Assembly (NCBI RefSeq): GCF_002257695.2
Contig: NZ_CP155571.1
Direction: 5' to 3' (one strand)
Origin: Sporomusa acidovorans
GTDB lineage: Bacteria; Bacillota; Negativicutes; Sporomusales; Sporomusaceae
Length of the DNA: 64,000 nucleotides
Made by a program: the position numbers and the translations under genes. How positions within the stretch are numbered: position 1 is the stretch's first letter; the number at the start of each line of letters is the position of its first letter. Under the pieces are notes generated by a model. That model did not search any database. It worked only from the letters and a program-made list of their open reading frames with translations, and had not been told where the DNA came from. Positions 8,165 through 16,647 of the stretch are shown piece after piece.

Positions 8165-8992
8165 ATGATTCGATTATTAACAAGCGATGATCTGCCGGCG
8201 GTGGACGCTTATTTAGAACGCAACTATATGGAAACCGCTTTTCTCAGTGGCAATTTGTCCCGGTACGGGATTGAGAATGACAGATTAAGCCGCCGCACCG
8301 GTGATTATTACGGCTTCTTTGCCAATAGCGAACTGCAGGGAATGCTAACCTTCTATAACCTGGGGAGTGTTGTGCCGCATTTTGAAACCACGGCAGCCAT
8401 TCGCGATTTTGTTATGTTGCTGCGCCAGCGTAAGTTTGAGGTATTAGTTGGCATGAAAAAAATAGTGGAGCCGCTCTCTTTGGCGCTCAATCAATATAAG
8501 CAAATTCAGGACCGCGATGACAGCTATTATTTTGTTAATTATGCCGGAAAACCGTTTTCCCTGCCTGATGCCCACCAAATCGCCGACGTAGAAACAATCA
8601 GGCAATCGTTGGCACTTAATTTTGTCGTAGAGGCTTATCGGGAAGGATTTAAGCGGCGGTTTAATTCCGAATTGGCGGCCCGGTTGATCGAAGACCGCGG
8701 TCAGGAAGAAGCATTTATCTTCCTGCTTGTTGACGGGATGCCTGCCGCCCAGGCGATGATCCAGGTCACTACCGGCCGGATTGGTCAGATTGGCGGCGTT
8801 TATACCAGTGAGTCCAGCCGGGGCAAAGGTTATTGCAAAGCGTTAGTGGCCGAATTATGCCGGCGGATTTATTCGTTGGGCAAGATTCCCACACTCATGG
8901 TGCGCAAGGATAACAGCCCGGCCATACGTGCCTATCAGGCTCTGGGGTTTACTTACTATGATGAATATCTGATTGTAAAATATATCATTTGA
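8165..8992 (+). CDS. GNAT family N-acetyltransferase
   Basis: 275 residues with a C-terminal GNAT fold: the acetyl-CoA loop is at GVYTSESSRGKGYCKALVAEL and the closing segment is NSPAIRAYQALGFTYYDEYLI. The N-terminal half (MIRLLTSDDLPAVDAYLE onward) is a second GNAT-like module without an obvious CoA loop, as seen in two-domain family members. ATG 8165 was chosen for the GGAAGG site 8 nt upstream and because MIRLL is a common start of the family. The acceptor substrate is unknown. Confidence 0.85.
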   Translation: MIRLLTSDDLPAVDAYLERNYMETAFLSGNLSRYGIENDRLSRRTGDYYGFFANSELQGMLTFYNLGSVVPHFETTAAIRDFVMLLRQRKFEVLVGMKKIVEPLSLALNQYKQIQDRDDSYYFVNYAGKPFSLPDAHQIADVETIRQSLALNFVVEAYREGFKRRFNSELAARLIEDRGQEEAFIFLLVDGMPAAQAMIQVTTGRIGQIGGVYTSESSRGKGYCKALVAELCRRIYSLGKIPTLMVRKDNSPAIRAYQALGFTYYDEYLIVKYII

Positions 8993-9136
8993 ACATACTT
9001 TATTTACACGTTGGGGAGAGTAGAAAAAGAGCAAATTTTGCTGAAAAGCCAAGTCCGCTTGCAAAAAATAGAGGAATTACCCCAAATTTGCCGAAGAATA
9101 TGGACAAGTATAAATCTTGAATCAGGGGTGAATGTT

Positions 9137-9634
9137 ATGCGCCTGTATGCAAGGTTCTTGGCCGTATATCTGGTATTTCTTCTGTTTGTTTTGTTTAATG
9201 CTGCGGCATTGGCCGCTCCGGCCAGGTCGGTTCCGACGAAGGCGACGCCGGTAAAGGCAAAGAGTGTCAAGACCGAAGATATAATTAAAACAGCGGAACG
9301 TTATCTGAAAACTCCCTACCGTTTTGGCGGTGAAACACCAAAGGGATTTGACTGTTCAGGTTTTGTTAAATTCGTCTATGATAAGAATGGGCAAAAGCTG
9401 CCGCGTGCGGCCGATGTTCAGTTTAAGCAGGGAAAAAAGGTTGATCGCCGCCAGCTTAAAACCGGCGATTTGGTCTTTTTTACAACGTATGCCCCTGGAG
9501 CTTCGCATGTGGGCATTTATTATGGCAAAGGGCAATTCATTCATGTATCGACCAGCCGGGGAGTAATGATCAGCCGGTTGGACGAAGCCTATTGGAAACC
9601 GCGTTATCTTGGTGCCAGAAGGATTATCAACTAA
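9137..9634 (+). CDS. NlpC/P60 family cell-wall hydrolase, secreted
   Basis: 165-residue exported peptidase. A signal peptide (about 1-28, hydrophobic core FLAVYLVFLLFVLFNAAALA) precedes a basic linker and one NlpC/P60 domain. The catalytic Cys is in FDCSGFVKFVYD and the His in GASHVGIYYG; a third polar residue follows in GQFIHV. Such enzymes cleave D-gamma-glutamyl-diaminopimelate bonds in peptidoglycan. ATG 9137 begins the signal peptide, preceded by AGGGGTG. No binding domain (LysM/SH3) is attached. Confidence 0.9.
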   Translation: MRLYARFLAVYLVFLLFVLFNAAALAAPARSVPTKATPVKAKSVKTEDIIKTAERYLKTPYRFGGETPKGFDCSGFVKFVYDKNGQKLPRAADVQFKQGKKVDRRQLKTGDLVFFTTYAPGASHVGIYYGKGQFIHVSTSRGVMISRLDEAYWKPRYLGARRIIN

Positions 9635-9654
9635 CTATTTTGGGAGGAATGACA

Positions 9655-10128
9655 ATGATTTTTGGACACATTTCAACTTTGGCAAAAGATGCTCCCCAGC
9701 TTCACCCCATCCTTGTCAAAGGTCTTACCTATCTGGCAAAAACCGATTTGGCGGCACTTCCCCCGGGAAACCATGAAATTGAAGGCCGGGATATGTATGT
9801 AGCGATTAATGAATATGAAACGCAACCAAAAAACGAGCGCCGGGCCGAAGCTCACGCAGATTATCTCGATATTCAGTATCTGGTTTCCGGCAGAGAACTG
9901 ATCGCTTACAGTCCGTTGTCGGTGGATTATGAGGTTTTAGCCGATGAACTGGCGGCTAAGGATGTTATCTTTTATAAAACCGTGCAACAAGAAAGCGATT
10001 TGGTGTTAACAGCGGGGGTGTATGCTATATTTTTTCCCTGGGATGTGCATCGTCCCAACTGTAGTCTGCACGAGGCGGCAAACGTTAAAAAGGCTGTTTT
10101 GAAAATGCGAATGTCCTTGTTAAAATAA
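9655..10128 (+). CDS. YhcH/YjgK/YiaL family protein (EbgC-like cupin)
   Basis: About 157 residues matching the beta-galactosidase beta-subunit/YhcH family, a cupin-like fold often linked to sialic acid or sugar-acid catabolism. Recognisable features: EGRDMYVAINEYET, EAHADYLDIQYLVSGRE with conserved His/Asp/Gln, and FFPWDVHRPNC with conserved His. ATG 9655 gives GGGAGG 7 nt upstream; ATG 9649 would be too close. It follows the NlpC/P60 gene by 20 bp, so may be cotranscribed. No sugar-catabolic genes are nearby, so its role is open. Confidence 0.85.
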   Translation: MIFGHISTLAKDAPQLHPILVKGLTYLAKTDLAALPPGNHEIEGRDMYVAINEYETQPKNERRAEAHADYLDIQYLVSGRELIAYSPLSVDYEVLADELAAKDVIFYKTVQQESDLVLTAGVYAIFFPWDVHRPNCSLHEAANVKKAVLKMRMSLLK

Positions 10129-10180
10129 GCAGTTATTCCGAACAATATTGTATTTTTTATACTTAAAGTTCGATTTTTCA

Positions 10181-10210
10181 TTGACAGGAATCATTCAATG
10201 CTGGTACAAT
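10181..10210 (+). promoter_or_regulatory. Promoter of the tandem riboswitch/permease unit
   Basis: TTGACA, 18-bp spacer, TACAAT; transcription would begin just before the guanine aptamer. Confidence 0.7.
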
Positions 10211-10226
10211 ACAAGTAAATCATAAT

Positions 10227-10295
10227 GCTCGTATATATTTGAGGATATGGCTCAAACGTTTCTACCGGGTGACCGTAAATCGCCCGACTACGGGT
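10227..10295 (+). ncRNA. Guanine-sensing purine riboswitch aptamer
   Basis: Classic purine aptamer. P1 forms between GCTCGTA (10227-10233) and TACGGGT (10289-10295). The J/loop landmarks GATATGG, GTTTCTACC and CCGTAAAT are all present. The specificity position in the 3' junction reads CGACTAC, a C pairing with the ligand, which marks guanine/hypoxanthine rather than adenine. It lies directly upstream of a ykkC-type aptamer and a single terminator, so guanine binding should favour termination. Confidence 0.92.
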
Positions 10296-10297
10296 GA

Positions 10298-10400
10298 AAG
10301 TGTGCCTAGGGTTCCGCATAGCACAGTGTGGTGTGGGCAGTGACCAAGTGGCACAGGTGTTAACCGTTAACACTACACCGATGGGATAAAAACCCTGGCG
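10298..10400 (+). ncRNA. ykkC-family riboswitch aptamer, probably PRPP-sensing (subtype 2b)
   Basis: The two ykkC signatures are present: CTAGGGTTCCG at 10306-10316 in a GTGC/GCAC-closed hairpin, and GGGATAAAAACCC at 10383-10395. A GTGTTAAC/GTTAACAC hairpin lies between them. ykkC RNAs include guanidine, ppGpp and PRPP sensors. The PRPP assignment is an inference from the adjacent guanine aptamer and purine-transport gene, the known arrangement of guanine-PRPP tandem switches. The 3' end (CCCTGG) is shared with the terminator stem, so ligand binding would be anti-termination. Confidence 0.75.
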
Positions 10401-10455
10401 GGGAAGTTTCGCTCTACTAAGTTATGCGAAATTTCCCTGTCAGGGTTTTTTGTTG
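10391..10455 (+). terminator. Terminator of the tandem riboswitch
   Basis: Long stem between 10391-10412 and 10426-10447 with few mismatches, then T6GTTGTTTTT. Its 5' arm overlaps the closing helix of the ykkC aptamer, making the two folds mutually exclusive. Confidence 0.85.
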
Positions 10456-10523
10456 TTTTTGGAATATGCCGTGGTGTTAACGGTGACACTGGAACTATAA
10501 CTCTGAAGGGGGAAAAGTAGAAA

Positions 10524-11894
10524 ATGTTGGAAAAGCTGTTTGAACTCAGTTCGCGCAAAACAGATGTCAGAACTGAGGTGATTGCGGGTATTACCACCTT
10601 TATGACCATGGCCTATATCCTATTTGTCAACCCCAGTATCCTTGGTTCAGCCGGCATGGAAAAAAACGCCGTACTGCTGGCTACCGCAATTGGTGCCGGG
10701 GTAGTGTCAATCATGATGGGGCTGTTTGTTAATTACCCGATCGCCCTGGCTCCCGGTATGGGGCTTAACGCTTTTTACGCATTTACGGTCGTAATCGGTA
10801 TGGGAGTATCCTGGCAGGTAGCTTTAGGTGCGGTATTCATTTCCGGTCTTATTTTTATTTTGCTAACGGTAACGCAGATTCGCCAGTTGTTGGTTGAGGG
10901 GATGCCTAATTCGTTAAAACATGCGATTACCGTTGGTATTGGTTTGTTCATTACGATTATCGGCCTGAAACTTTCCGGCATTATGAGCATTCGGTTATCT
11001 TTGATTCCACCTACTCTAGAGAAGATTGTCGCTGCCAAAGGCAATGGCACGCCGCTTAGTTTTGAGACAATTATTGAAATGGGGAAAATTACTCACCCTG
11101 AAATCTTGCTGGCAGTGTTTGGCCTTATATTCATTAGTATATTAATGGCGCGTAAAGTTAAGGGATCAATTTTAATTGGTATTTTTACGACCACAATTTT
11201 AGGGATTGTTATGGGCATTGTGAAGATTCCCGCCGGCTTTAGCCCGGTAGCGATGCCTGACTTTAGCAAGAATGCCTTTTTGGCGCTCGATATTATGGGG
11301 GCCCTGCATATGGGTCTGTTGGCCATTGTGTTTACTTTTACTTTTGTAGAATTGTTTGATACCATGGGCACGTTGGTTGGTACAGCGTCAAAAGCAGGCC
11401 TGATGGACAAAAACGGTAAATTCCCCGGGATTGGCAAAGCCATGCTGGTGGATGCGACTGGTGTAAGCCTGGGCGCGATGTTGGGAACAAGTACCATTAC
11501 TTCTTATGTAGAAAGTGCCGCCGGTGTTGGCGCAGGCGGCCGGACCGGTTTAACCGCGGTTGTCTGCGGTGTTCTCTTTCTCTTGGCCCTATTTTTTACA
11601 CCGCTTGCCGGTCTTATTCCCGATGCGGCTACTGCTCCTGCCTTAATTATCGTTGGCGCATTAATGATCGAATCGATCCGGCATATTGATTTTAGTGATT
11701 TTACGGAAGGTATGCCGGCCTTTTTAACAATTGCTTTGATGCCGTTTACCTATAGTATAGCCAACGGTATTTCCGCCGGCCTTGTCATGTATCCGTTATT
11801 GAAACTGGTTACCGGCCGGGGCCGCGAAGTGCATTGGATTGTCTATATACTGGCGGCACTCGTTATCTTCCGATTCGTATTCCTGGCAGAATAA
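10524..11894 (+). CDS. NCS2 family guanine/hypoxanthine permease (AzgA/PbuG type)
   Basis: 456-residue polytopic membrane transporter with about 12-14 hydrophobic segments. Signatures: TEVIAGITTFMTMAYILFVNP at the N terminus, APGMGLNAFYAF in TM3 and LGTSTITSYVESAAGVGAGG in TM10. This is the AzgA-like subfamily that imports guanine, hypoxanthine or adenine by proton symport. The tandem purine riboswitch in its leader supports guanine/hypoxanthine import and fits repression by guanine. A terminator separates it from purE. Confidence 0.93.
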   Translation: MLEKLFELSSRKTDVRTEVIAGITTFMTMAYILFVNPSILGSAGMEKNAVLLATAIGAGVVSIMMGLFVNYPIALAPGMGLNAFYAFTVVIGMGVSWQVALGAVFISGLIFILLTVTQIRQLLVEGMPNSLKHAITVGIGLFITIIGLKLSGIMSIRLSLIPPTLEKIVAAKGNGTPLSFETIIEMGKITHPEILLAVFGLIFISILMARKVKGSILIGIFTTTILGIVMGIVKIPAGFSPVAMPDFSKNAFLALDIMGALHMGLLAIVFTFTFVELFDTMGTLVGTASKAGLMDKNGKFPGIGKAMLVDATGVSLGAMLGTSTITSYVESAAGVGAGGRTGLTAVVCGVLFLLALFFTPLAGLIPDAATAPALIIVGALMIESIRHIDFSDFTEGMPAFLTIALMPFTYSIANGISAGLVMYPLLKLVTGRGREVHWIVYILAALVIFRFVFLAE

Positions 11895-11906
11895 CGGGGG
11901 AAGATA

Positions 11907-11938
11907 AACCCAGATATTAAAAAAATATCTGGGTTTTA
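11907..11938 (+). terminator. Rho-independent terminator after the purine permease
   Basis: Perfect 12-bp stem AACCCAGATATT / AATATCTGGGTT around AAAAA, followed by TTATT. Confidence 0.85.
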
Positions 11939-11942
11939 TTAC

Positions 11943-12026
11943 CCAGTCAGAAAGTATAACTTTCGACTGGATAAGTGCAACCAGCGGCTAGCGCTTTCGC
12001 CAAAGGCTCGGCGTTAGCCGGGTTTT
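11943..12026 (+). other. Two further hairpins in the permease-purE gap
   Basis: First hairpin: CCAGTC...GACTGG with an internal AGAAAGT/AACTTTC helix (11943-11970). Second hairpin: GGCTAGCGC (11986-11994) with GGCGTTAGCC, then GGGTTTTCT, which looks like a second terminator. They may mark a purE leader with its own control or simply a tandem terminator; no known riboswitch consensus was recognised. Confidence 0.45.
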
Positions 12027-12086
12027 CTAACAAAAGACAAAATGGTAATTTAATCCATACTTATTATTCAGCGAAGGGATGAGGAT

Positions 12087-12581
12087 ATGAAAGTAGCAAT
12101 AATTATGGGTAGTGATTCAGACTGGCCGGTGCTTGAGCCGGCGGCCAAACAGTTAACCGAATTTGGCATTGAAACAGAAGTATTGGTAGCATCGGCTCAC
12201 CGCACACCGGATAAGGTACACCAATTTGTTGCCGGTGCCGGCGAGCGGGGAGTGCAGGTGATCATCGCCGCTGCCGGCGCTGCCGCTCATCTTCCGGGAG
12301 TAGTCGCCAGTTTTACCACACTGCCGGTCATCGGCATTCCGATTAACGCCACCCCGCTTGGCGGTATGGATGCCCTGCTCAGTATTGTGCAAATGCCTGC
12401 CGGTATTCCGGTAGCTACAATGGCGATCAACGGCGCCAAAAATGCCGCCCTGTTCGCCGCTCAGATACTGGCTGTTAGTGATGCTGAACTTGCGGCTAAG
12501 TTAGCAGACCATCGCCAGGCCATGGCTGCAGAAGTTGAGAAAAAGGATGCGCGGCTGGCGGAAAAGCTTGCCGCCAGATAG
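12087..12581 (+). CDS. purE: N5-carboxyaminoimidazole ribonucleotide mutase
   Basis: 164 residues. The N-terminal GSDSDWP and SAHRTP motifs plus AAAGAAAHLPG are the class I PurE active-site signature (N5-CAIR to CAIR). First gene of purE-C-F-M-N-H. Class I enzymes normally use the product of PurK, but no purK is adjacent. The C terminus ends in a charged helix. No strong promoter could be picked out in the 60 bp upstream. Confidence 0.95.
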   Translation: MKVAIIMGSDSDWPVLEPAAKQLTEFGIETEVLVASAHRTPDKVHQFVAGAGERGVQVIIAAAGAAAHLPGVVASFTTLPVIGIPINATPLGGMDALLSIVQMPAGIPVATMAINGAKNAALFAAQILAVSDAELAAKLADHRQAMAAEVEKKDARLAEKLAAR

Positions 12582-12619
12582 TTACCAAACCATTTTTAAT
12601 TATCAAGGAGGATAAACTC

Positions 12620-13330
12620 ATGACGCAAAAAATGTTGTATGAAGGAAAAGCGAAACAGGTATTTACTACCGACAATCCGGATGAATTGCTGGTATATTTC
12701 AAAGATGACGCCACGGCTTTTAATGGCGAAAAAAAAGGTACAATTGGCAATAAAGGTGTATTAAACAATAAAATTTCGGTATTTTTCTTTAACCTGTTAG
12801 GCGAAAAAGGCATTCCCCATCATTTTGTCAAAATGTTAAGTGACCGCGAGATGCTTGTTAAGAAGCTGGATATTCTGCCGGTTGAAGTCGTTGTCCGCAA
12901 TATTGCCGCCGGCAGCCTGGCGAAACGTATCGGCTGGGAAGAAGGGCGCAAACTGCCCAGCACGGTTGTTGAACTTTATTATAAGAATGATGAGCTTGGC
13001 GATCCGCTGATTAACGATTATCATATTAAGGCAATGGGACTGGCTACACCGGAGCAAGTGGAAACTGTAGAAAAATATGCTTTGCAAATCAATGAAATTT
13101 TATCGGCTTTCCTGAAAGATAAGAAAATCGAGCTAATTGACTTCAAACTTGAATTCGGCATACACAAAGGCCAAGTGCTGTTGGGTGACGAAATTTCACC
13201 GGATACTTGCCGCTTCTGGGACAGCGAAACCAAACAGAAGTTGGATAAGGACCGGTTCCGCCGTGACTTAGGCAATGTGGAGGAAGCTTATCAGGAAGTA
13301 TTGCGCCGACTGACCGGAAGTAAACAGTAA
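12620..13330 (+). CDS. purC: Phosphoribosylaminoimidazole-succinocarboxamide synthase (SAICAR synthetase)
   Basis: 236 residues, the bacterial length. It starts KMLYEGKAKQVF and has DDATAFNGEKKG, VEVVVRNIAAGSLAKR and the C-terminal DEISPDTCRFWD, all standard PurC motifs for ATP, CAIR and aspartate binding. AAGGAGG precedes the ATG. 38 bp downstream of purE, within the operon. Confidence 0.97.
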   Translation: MTQKMLYEGKAKQVFTTDNPDELLVYFKDDATAFNGEKKGTIGNKGVLNNKISVFFFNLLGEKGIPHHFVKMLSDREMLVKKLDILPVEVVVRNIAAGSLAKRIGWEEGRKLPSTVVELYYKNDELGDPLINDYHIKAMGLATPEQVETVEKYALQINEILSAFLKDKKIELIDFKLEFGIHKGQVLLGDEISPDTCRFWDSETKQKLDKDRFRRDLGNVEEAYQEVLRRLTGSKQ

Positions 13331-13342
13331 AGGAGAAATTAA

Positions 13343-14773
13343 GTGCTTTACGATAGACAAAGTGACAAATGGCGGGAAGAGTGCGGCATATTCGGCGTTT
13401 TTGCCCGACAGGAAAATGTGGCGCTCAATACTTACTGGGGTCTGTACGCCTTGCAGCATCGCGGTCAGGAGAGTGCCGGTATTGCGGTTACCGACGGAAA
13501 TGTTATGGATGTGCAGCGGGGCATGGGGCTGGTGAATGAAGTGTTTCGCCATTCCCTGCCTGATATGCCGGCTCATATTGCGATTGGTCATGTCCGCTAC
13601 TCAACAACCGGTTCCAGTCTGTTGCGCAACACCCAGCCGCTGTTGGTCAATTATTCCGGCGGTCAGATCAGTCTGGCCCATAACGGCAACTTGACCAATG
13701 CTCATGAAATCAGGGAAGGGCTGGAGCAAAGAGGCAGTGTATTTCAAACTTCTATGGATAGTGAAGTGCTTGTTAACCTAATTGCCCGTTCCAGCAGACA
13801 AACGATAGAAGAGAAAATAGTCGATACTCTGACTAACATTCACGGGGCGTACTGTCTGGTTATTATGACGGAAAACAAACTGATTGGCGTGCGTGATCCG
13901 CATGGGTTCCGGCCATTGTGTCTGGGGCGTCTGGGTGACGGCTGGGTATTGTCGTCGGAGTCTTGCGCTTTAGATACTGTCGGCGCGGAATTTGTCCGCG
14001 ATATTGAACCCGGTGAAATGGTATCTATTGACGACAAGGGGGTGGCATCCCGCCAGTTTGTTGAACCCGGCCGGCTTGCCGGCTGTGTGTTCGAGTATAT
14101 TTACTTTGCCCGCCCGGATAGTGTGATTGACGGCCAGAGCGTGTATCAGGCCCGGTTTAACATGGGGCGCACACTCGCCAGGGAAAGCGGTTTTAAAGCC
14201 GATATTGTTATTTCGGTGCCGGATTCCGGCACGACGGCGGCGCTTGGCTACAGCCAGGAATCAGGGATACCTTTTGCCGAGGGACTGATGAAAAACCGTT
14301 ACATCGGCCGCACGTTCATCCAACCGGAACAGAAAAAACGGGATATGGGCGTCAGAATAAAACTGAATGCGGTTACATCGGTCGTTAAAGGCAAGTCGGT
14401 TATTATGGTGGATGACTCTATCGTACGCGGCACAACCAGCGGCAAAATTGTGCGGATGCTAAAAGAAGCGGGCGCTAAGGCTGTCCATATGTGTGTCAGC
14501 TCGCCGCCAATCGGGTTTCCCTGTTATTATGGAATTGATATATCAGTCAGGAAAGAACTCATTGCCGCCTCCAAGCGGGTAGAGGAAATCCGAGAGTTTA
14601 TCGGCGCCGATTCGCTGCATTACCTGTCGCTGGCAGGCTTGCATGCCTCAATCGGCAATATACCGCAAAAAACGCTGTGCAATGCTTGCTTCAACTGTGA
14701 CTATCCGGCAGAAATTCCTTGTGAAAGGGACTGTGCCAACAATAAATTTTTGTTCGAACCCAAAAGTAAATAA
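13343..14773 (+). CDS. purF: Amidophosphoribosyltransferase
   Basis: 476 residues; first committed step of purine synthesis (PRPP + glutamine). A short propeptide ends before the catalytic Cys in REECGIFGVF, giving the Ntn amidotransferase domain (about 12-240), followed by a phosphoribosyltransferase domain with VIMVDDSIVRGTTS as the PRPP loop. Cysteines in the C-terminal half, including CNACFNCDYP, match the [4Fe-4S], oxygen-sensitive Bacillus-type enzyme. The start is GTG with AAAGGAG 7 nt upstream. It lies 12 bp after purC. Confidence 0.97.
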   Translation: MLYDRQSDKWREECGIFGVFARQENVALNTYWGLYALQHRGQESAGIAVTDGNVMDVQRGMGLVNEVFRHSLPDMPAHIAIGHVRYSTTGSSLLRNTQPLLVNYSGGQISLAHNGNLTNAHEIREGLEQRGSVFQTSMDSEVLVNLIARSSRQTIEEKIVDTLTNIHGAYCLVIMTENKLIGVRDPHGFRPLCLGRLGDGWVLSSESCALDTVGAEFVRDIEPGEMVSIDDKGVASRQFVEPGRLAGCVFEYIYFARPDSVIDGQSVYQARFNMGRTLARESGFKADIVISVPDSGTTAALGYSQESGIPFAEGLMKNRYIGRTFIQPEQKKRDMGVRIKLNAVTSVVKGKSVIMVDDSIVRGTTSGKIVRMLKEAGAKAVHMCVSSPPIGFPCYYGIDISVRKELIAASKRVEEIREFIGADSLHYLSLAGLHASIGNIPQKTLCNACFNCDYPAEIPCERDCANNKFLFEPKSK

Positions 14774-14797
14774 ATGAATACAGCAGGAGGTCAACAG

Positions 14798-15850
14798 ATG
14801 ACCGACGATCAAAAAGAAAATCCTAGGCTTACCTATCGTGATGCCGGTGTGGATATTGATGCCGGCAATAAAGCGGTTGAATTGATGAAACGTCATGTCC
14901 GCGCCACCTATCGCCCGGAAGTCATGGGGGATATTGGCGGCTTTGGCGGTTTGTTTGCCTTAAATTCCGGCAAGTACCGCCAGCCGGTGCTGGTAAGCGG
15001 GACTGACGGTGTGGGGACAAAACTAAAAATTGCCTTTATGGCGGATAAACATGACACCATCGGTCAGGACGGTGTAGCCATGTGTGTCAATGATATATTA
15101 GTACAGGGAGCCGAGCCGCTGTTTTTCCTGGATTATTTGGCTGTCGGCAAATTGGAACCCGAAAAGGTCGCCGCGATTGTCAGCGGCGTGGCGATGGCCT
15201 GCCGGGAATCAGGCTGTGCGCTTATTGGCGGGGAGACGGCGGAAATGGCCGGTTTTTATCCTGACGGCGAGTATGATATTGCCGGCTTTGCCGTAGGCGT
15301 GGTGGAGCGCGATAAAATTATTACCGGGGAAAAAATTAAGCCCGGCGATGTCCTGCTTGGCCTGCCGTCGAGCGGCGTTCATTCCAACGGCTACTCGCTG
15401 GTGCGCAAAATATGTTTTGAAGTAAAACAGTTGCGTGTTGATACCTATATTCCGGAATTAGGACGCACACTGGGCGAAGAGCTGCTGGAACCTACCCGTT
15501 TGTACCCCAAAACCTGTTTGCCGCTGATTGAGAAATTCGACATTCACGGCATGGTCCATATCACCGGCGGCGGCTTTTATGACAATATTCCGCGCGTGCT
15601 GCCAGCAGACTGTGGTGTGGAAATCGATACAGCCGCCTGGCCTCAGCCGCCTATCTTTGCCCTGCTACAAGAATGGGGCGGAGTATCTGCCGCGGAAATG
15701 TACCGGACTTTTAACATGGGGATTGGTATGCTTCTCCTTGTTGCCGCTGAAGACGCGGACAGCGTACAGGCAGCTATTGCCTCCCGGGGCGAACAGTCTT
15801 ATCGAATCGGCAGGGTTACCGCCGGCAAGCGGCAGGCTGAGCTTAAGTAG
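14798..15850 (+). CDS. purM: Phosphoribosylformylglycinamidine cyclo-ligase (AIR synthetase)
   Basis: 350 residues. LTYRDAGVDIDAGNKAVE is the canonical N terminus; GTDGVGTKLKIA, GETAEMAGFY and SSGVHSNGYSLVRK are the AIRS nucleotide- and substrate-binding motifs. An ATG at 14774 exists, but AGGAGG sits 8 nt upstream of ATG 14798, which is the better start. It lies 24 bp after purF. Confidence 0.97.
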   Translation: MTDDQKENPRLTYRDAGVDIDAGNKAVELMKRHVRATYRPEVMGDIGGFGGLFALNSGKYRQPVLVSGTDGVGTKLKIAFMADKHDTIGQDGVAMCVNDILVQGAEPLFFLDYLAVGKLEPEKVAAIVSGVAMACRESGCALIGGETAEMAGFYPDGEYDIAGFAVGVVERDKIITGEKIKPGDVLLGLPSSGVHSNGYSLVRKICFEVKQLRVDTYIPELGRTLGEELLEPTRLYPKTCLPLIEKFDIHGMVHITGGGFYDNIPRVLPADCGVEIDTAAWPQPPIFALLQEWGGVSAAEMYRTFNMGIGMLLLVAAEDADSVQAAIASRGEQSYRIGRVTAGKRQAELK

Positions 15851-15865
15851 GAGGATTGTTGTTGC

Positions 15866-16474
15866 ATGAATAAAACGGTAATCGGTGTTCTGGCGTCAGG
15901 GCGCGGCAGTAATTTACAGGCGATTGTGGATGCCATTGAATCAGGCCGGCTTGATGCCAAGATCGGCGCGGTAATTAGTGATAACCCTAAGGCTAACGTG
16001 TTAACGCGCATGGCCGATACTGATATTCCAACAGTGTGCATTGACCGGCGCCAGTTTTCCAGCCGTCAGGAATTTGAGGCGGCAGTTGCCGAAGAACTGA
16101 ATATTCGGCATGTGGAACTGGTGGTTCTGGCCGGCTTTATGCGGATTTTGACACCGTATTTCATTGAACGTTTTCGAGGAAAAATCATGAATATCCACCC
16201 GGCGCTGCTGCCTGCTTTTCCCGGTGAGAATGCTCAGCAACAAGCACTGGAATATGGGGTTAAGGTTTCCGGGTGTACCGTTCATTTTATTGATGAAGGC
16301 ATGGATACCGGCCCGATTATTTTGCAGGAAGCTGTGCCGGTTTTGGAAGATGACACCGTCGATACTCTGTCAGAACGGATTTTACACACTGAACATATTC
16401 TTTACCCGCGCGCTCTTGCTTTATACTGTGAAGGGCGCCTGCAGGTTGAGGGGCGGCGTGTACGGATAGAGTGA
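15866..16474 (+). CDS. purN: Phosphoribosylglycinamide formyltransferase
   Basis: 202 residues. GVLASGRGSNLQAI is the GAR-binding loop; LAGFMRIL, NIHPALLPAFPG (catalytic Asn and His) and HFIDEGMDTGPII (catalytic Asp) complete the folate-dependent GART active site. GGAGG precedes the ATG by about 11 nt. It sits 15 bp after purM; a 173-bp folded spacer separates it from purH. Confidence 0.96.
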   Translation: MNKTVIGVLASGRGSNLQAIVDAIESGRLDAKIGAVISDNPKANVLTRMADTDIPTVCIDRRQFSSRQEFEAAVAEELNIRHVELVVLAGFMRILTPYFIERFRGKIMNIHPALLPAFPGENAQQQALEYGVKVSGCTVHFIDEGMDTGPIILQEAVPVLEDDTVDTLSERILHTEHILYPRALALYCEGRLQVEGRRVRIE

Positions 16475-16478
16475 GACT

Positions 16479-16519
16479 TAGCTTCAGGTGGGGTTTAGCT
16501 CCACCCTGAAGGTTTAGTC
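16479..16519 (+). repeat. Hairpin, first half of the purN-purH intergenic element
   Basis: GACTTAGCTTCAGG with TGGGG folds onto CTCCACCCTGAAGGTTTAGTC, giving a nearly continuous stem with a TTTAG loop. It shares the GACTTAG/TTAG motifs with the larger structure immediately downstream. No T tract. Confidence 0.55.
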
Positions 16520-16524
16520 GAACC

Positions 16525-16615
16525 TATCCAGGGACTTAGTTGCTCGCCTGTGCCCTTTAGGGTATGACTCTCGCTTGTAGAAGCGGGAGTTTTAGAGCGA
16601 CTTAGTCATCGGATA
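16525..16615 (+). ncRNA. Candidate structured RNA or MITE-like element between purN and purH
   Basis: The ends pair over 21 positions: 16525-16545 against 16595-16615 gives TATCC, an internal loop, GACT-AGT and GCTC helices. Inside are two hairpins, CCC/GGG and ACTCTCGCT/AGCGGGAGT (the latter followed by TTTTA). The result is a three-way-junction shape. I recognise no Rfam family. It may be a noncoding RNA, a purH leader, or a dispersed intergenic repeat. Confidence 0.5.
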
Positions 16616-16647
16616 CTAGAAAAAGAGTAACAGATAGCGAGGGACCA

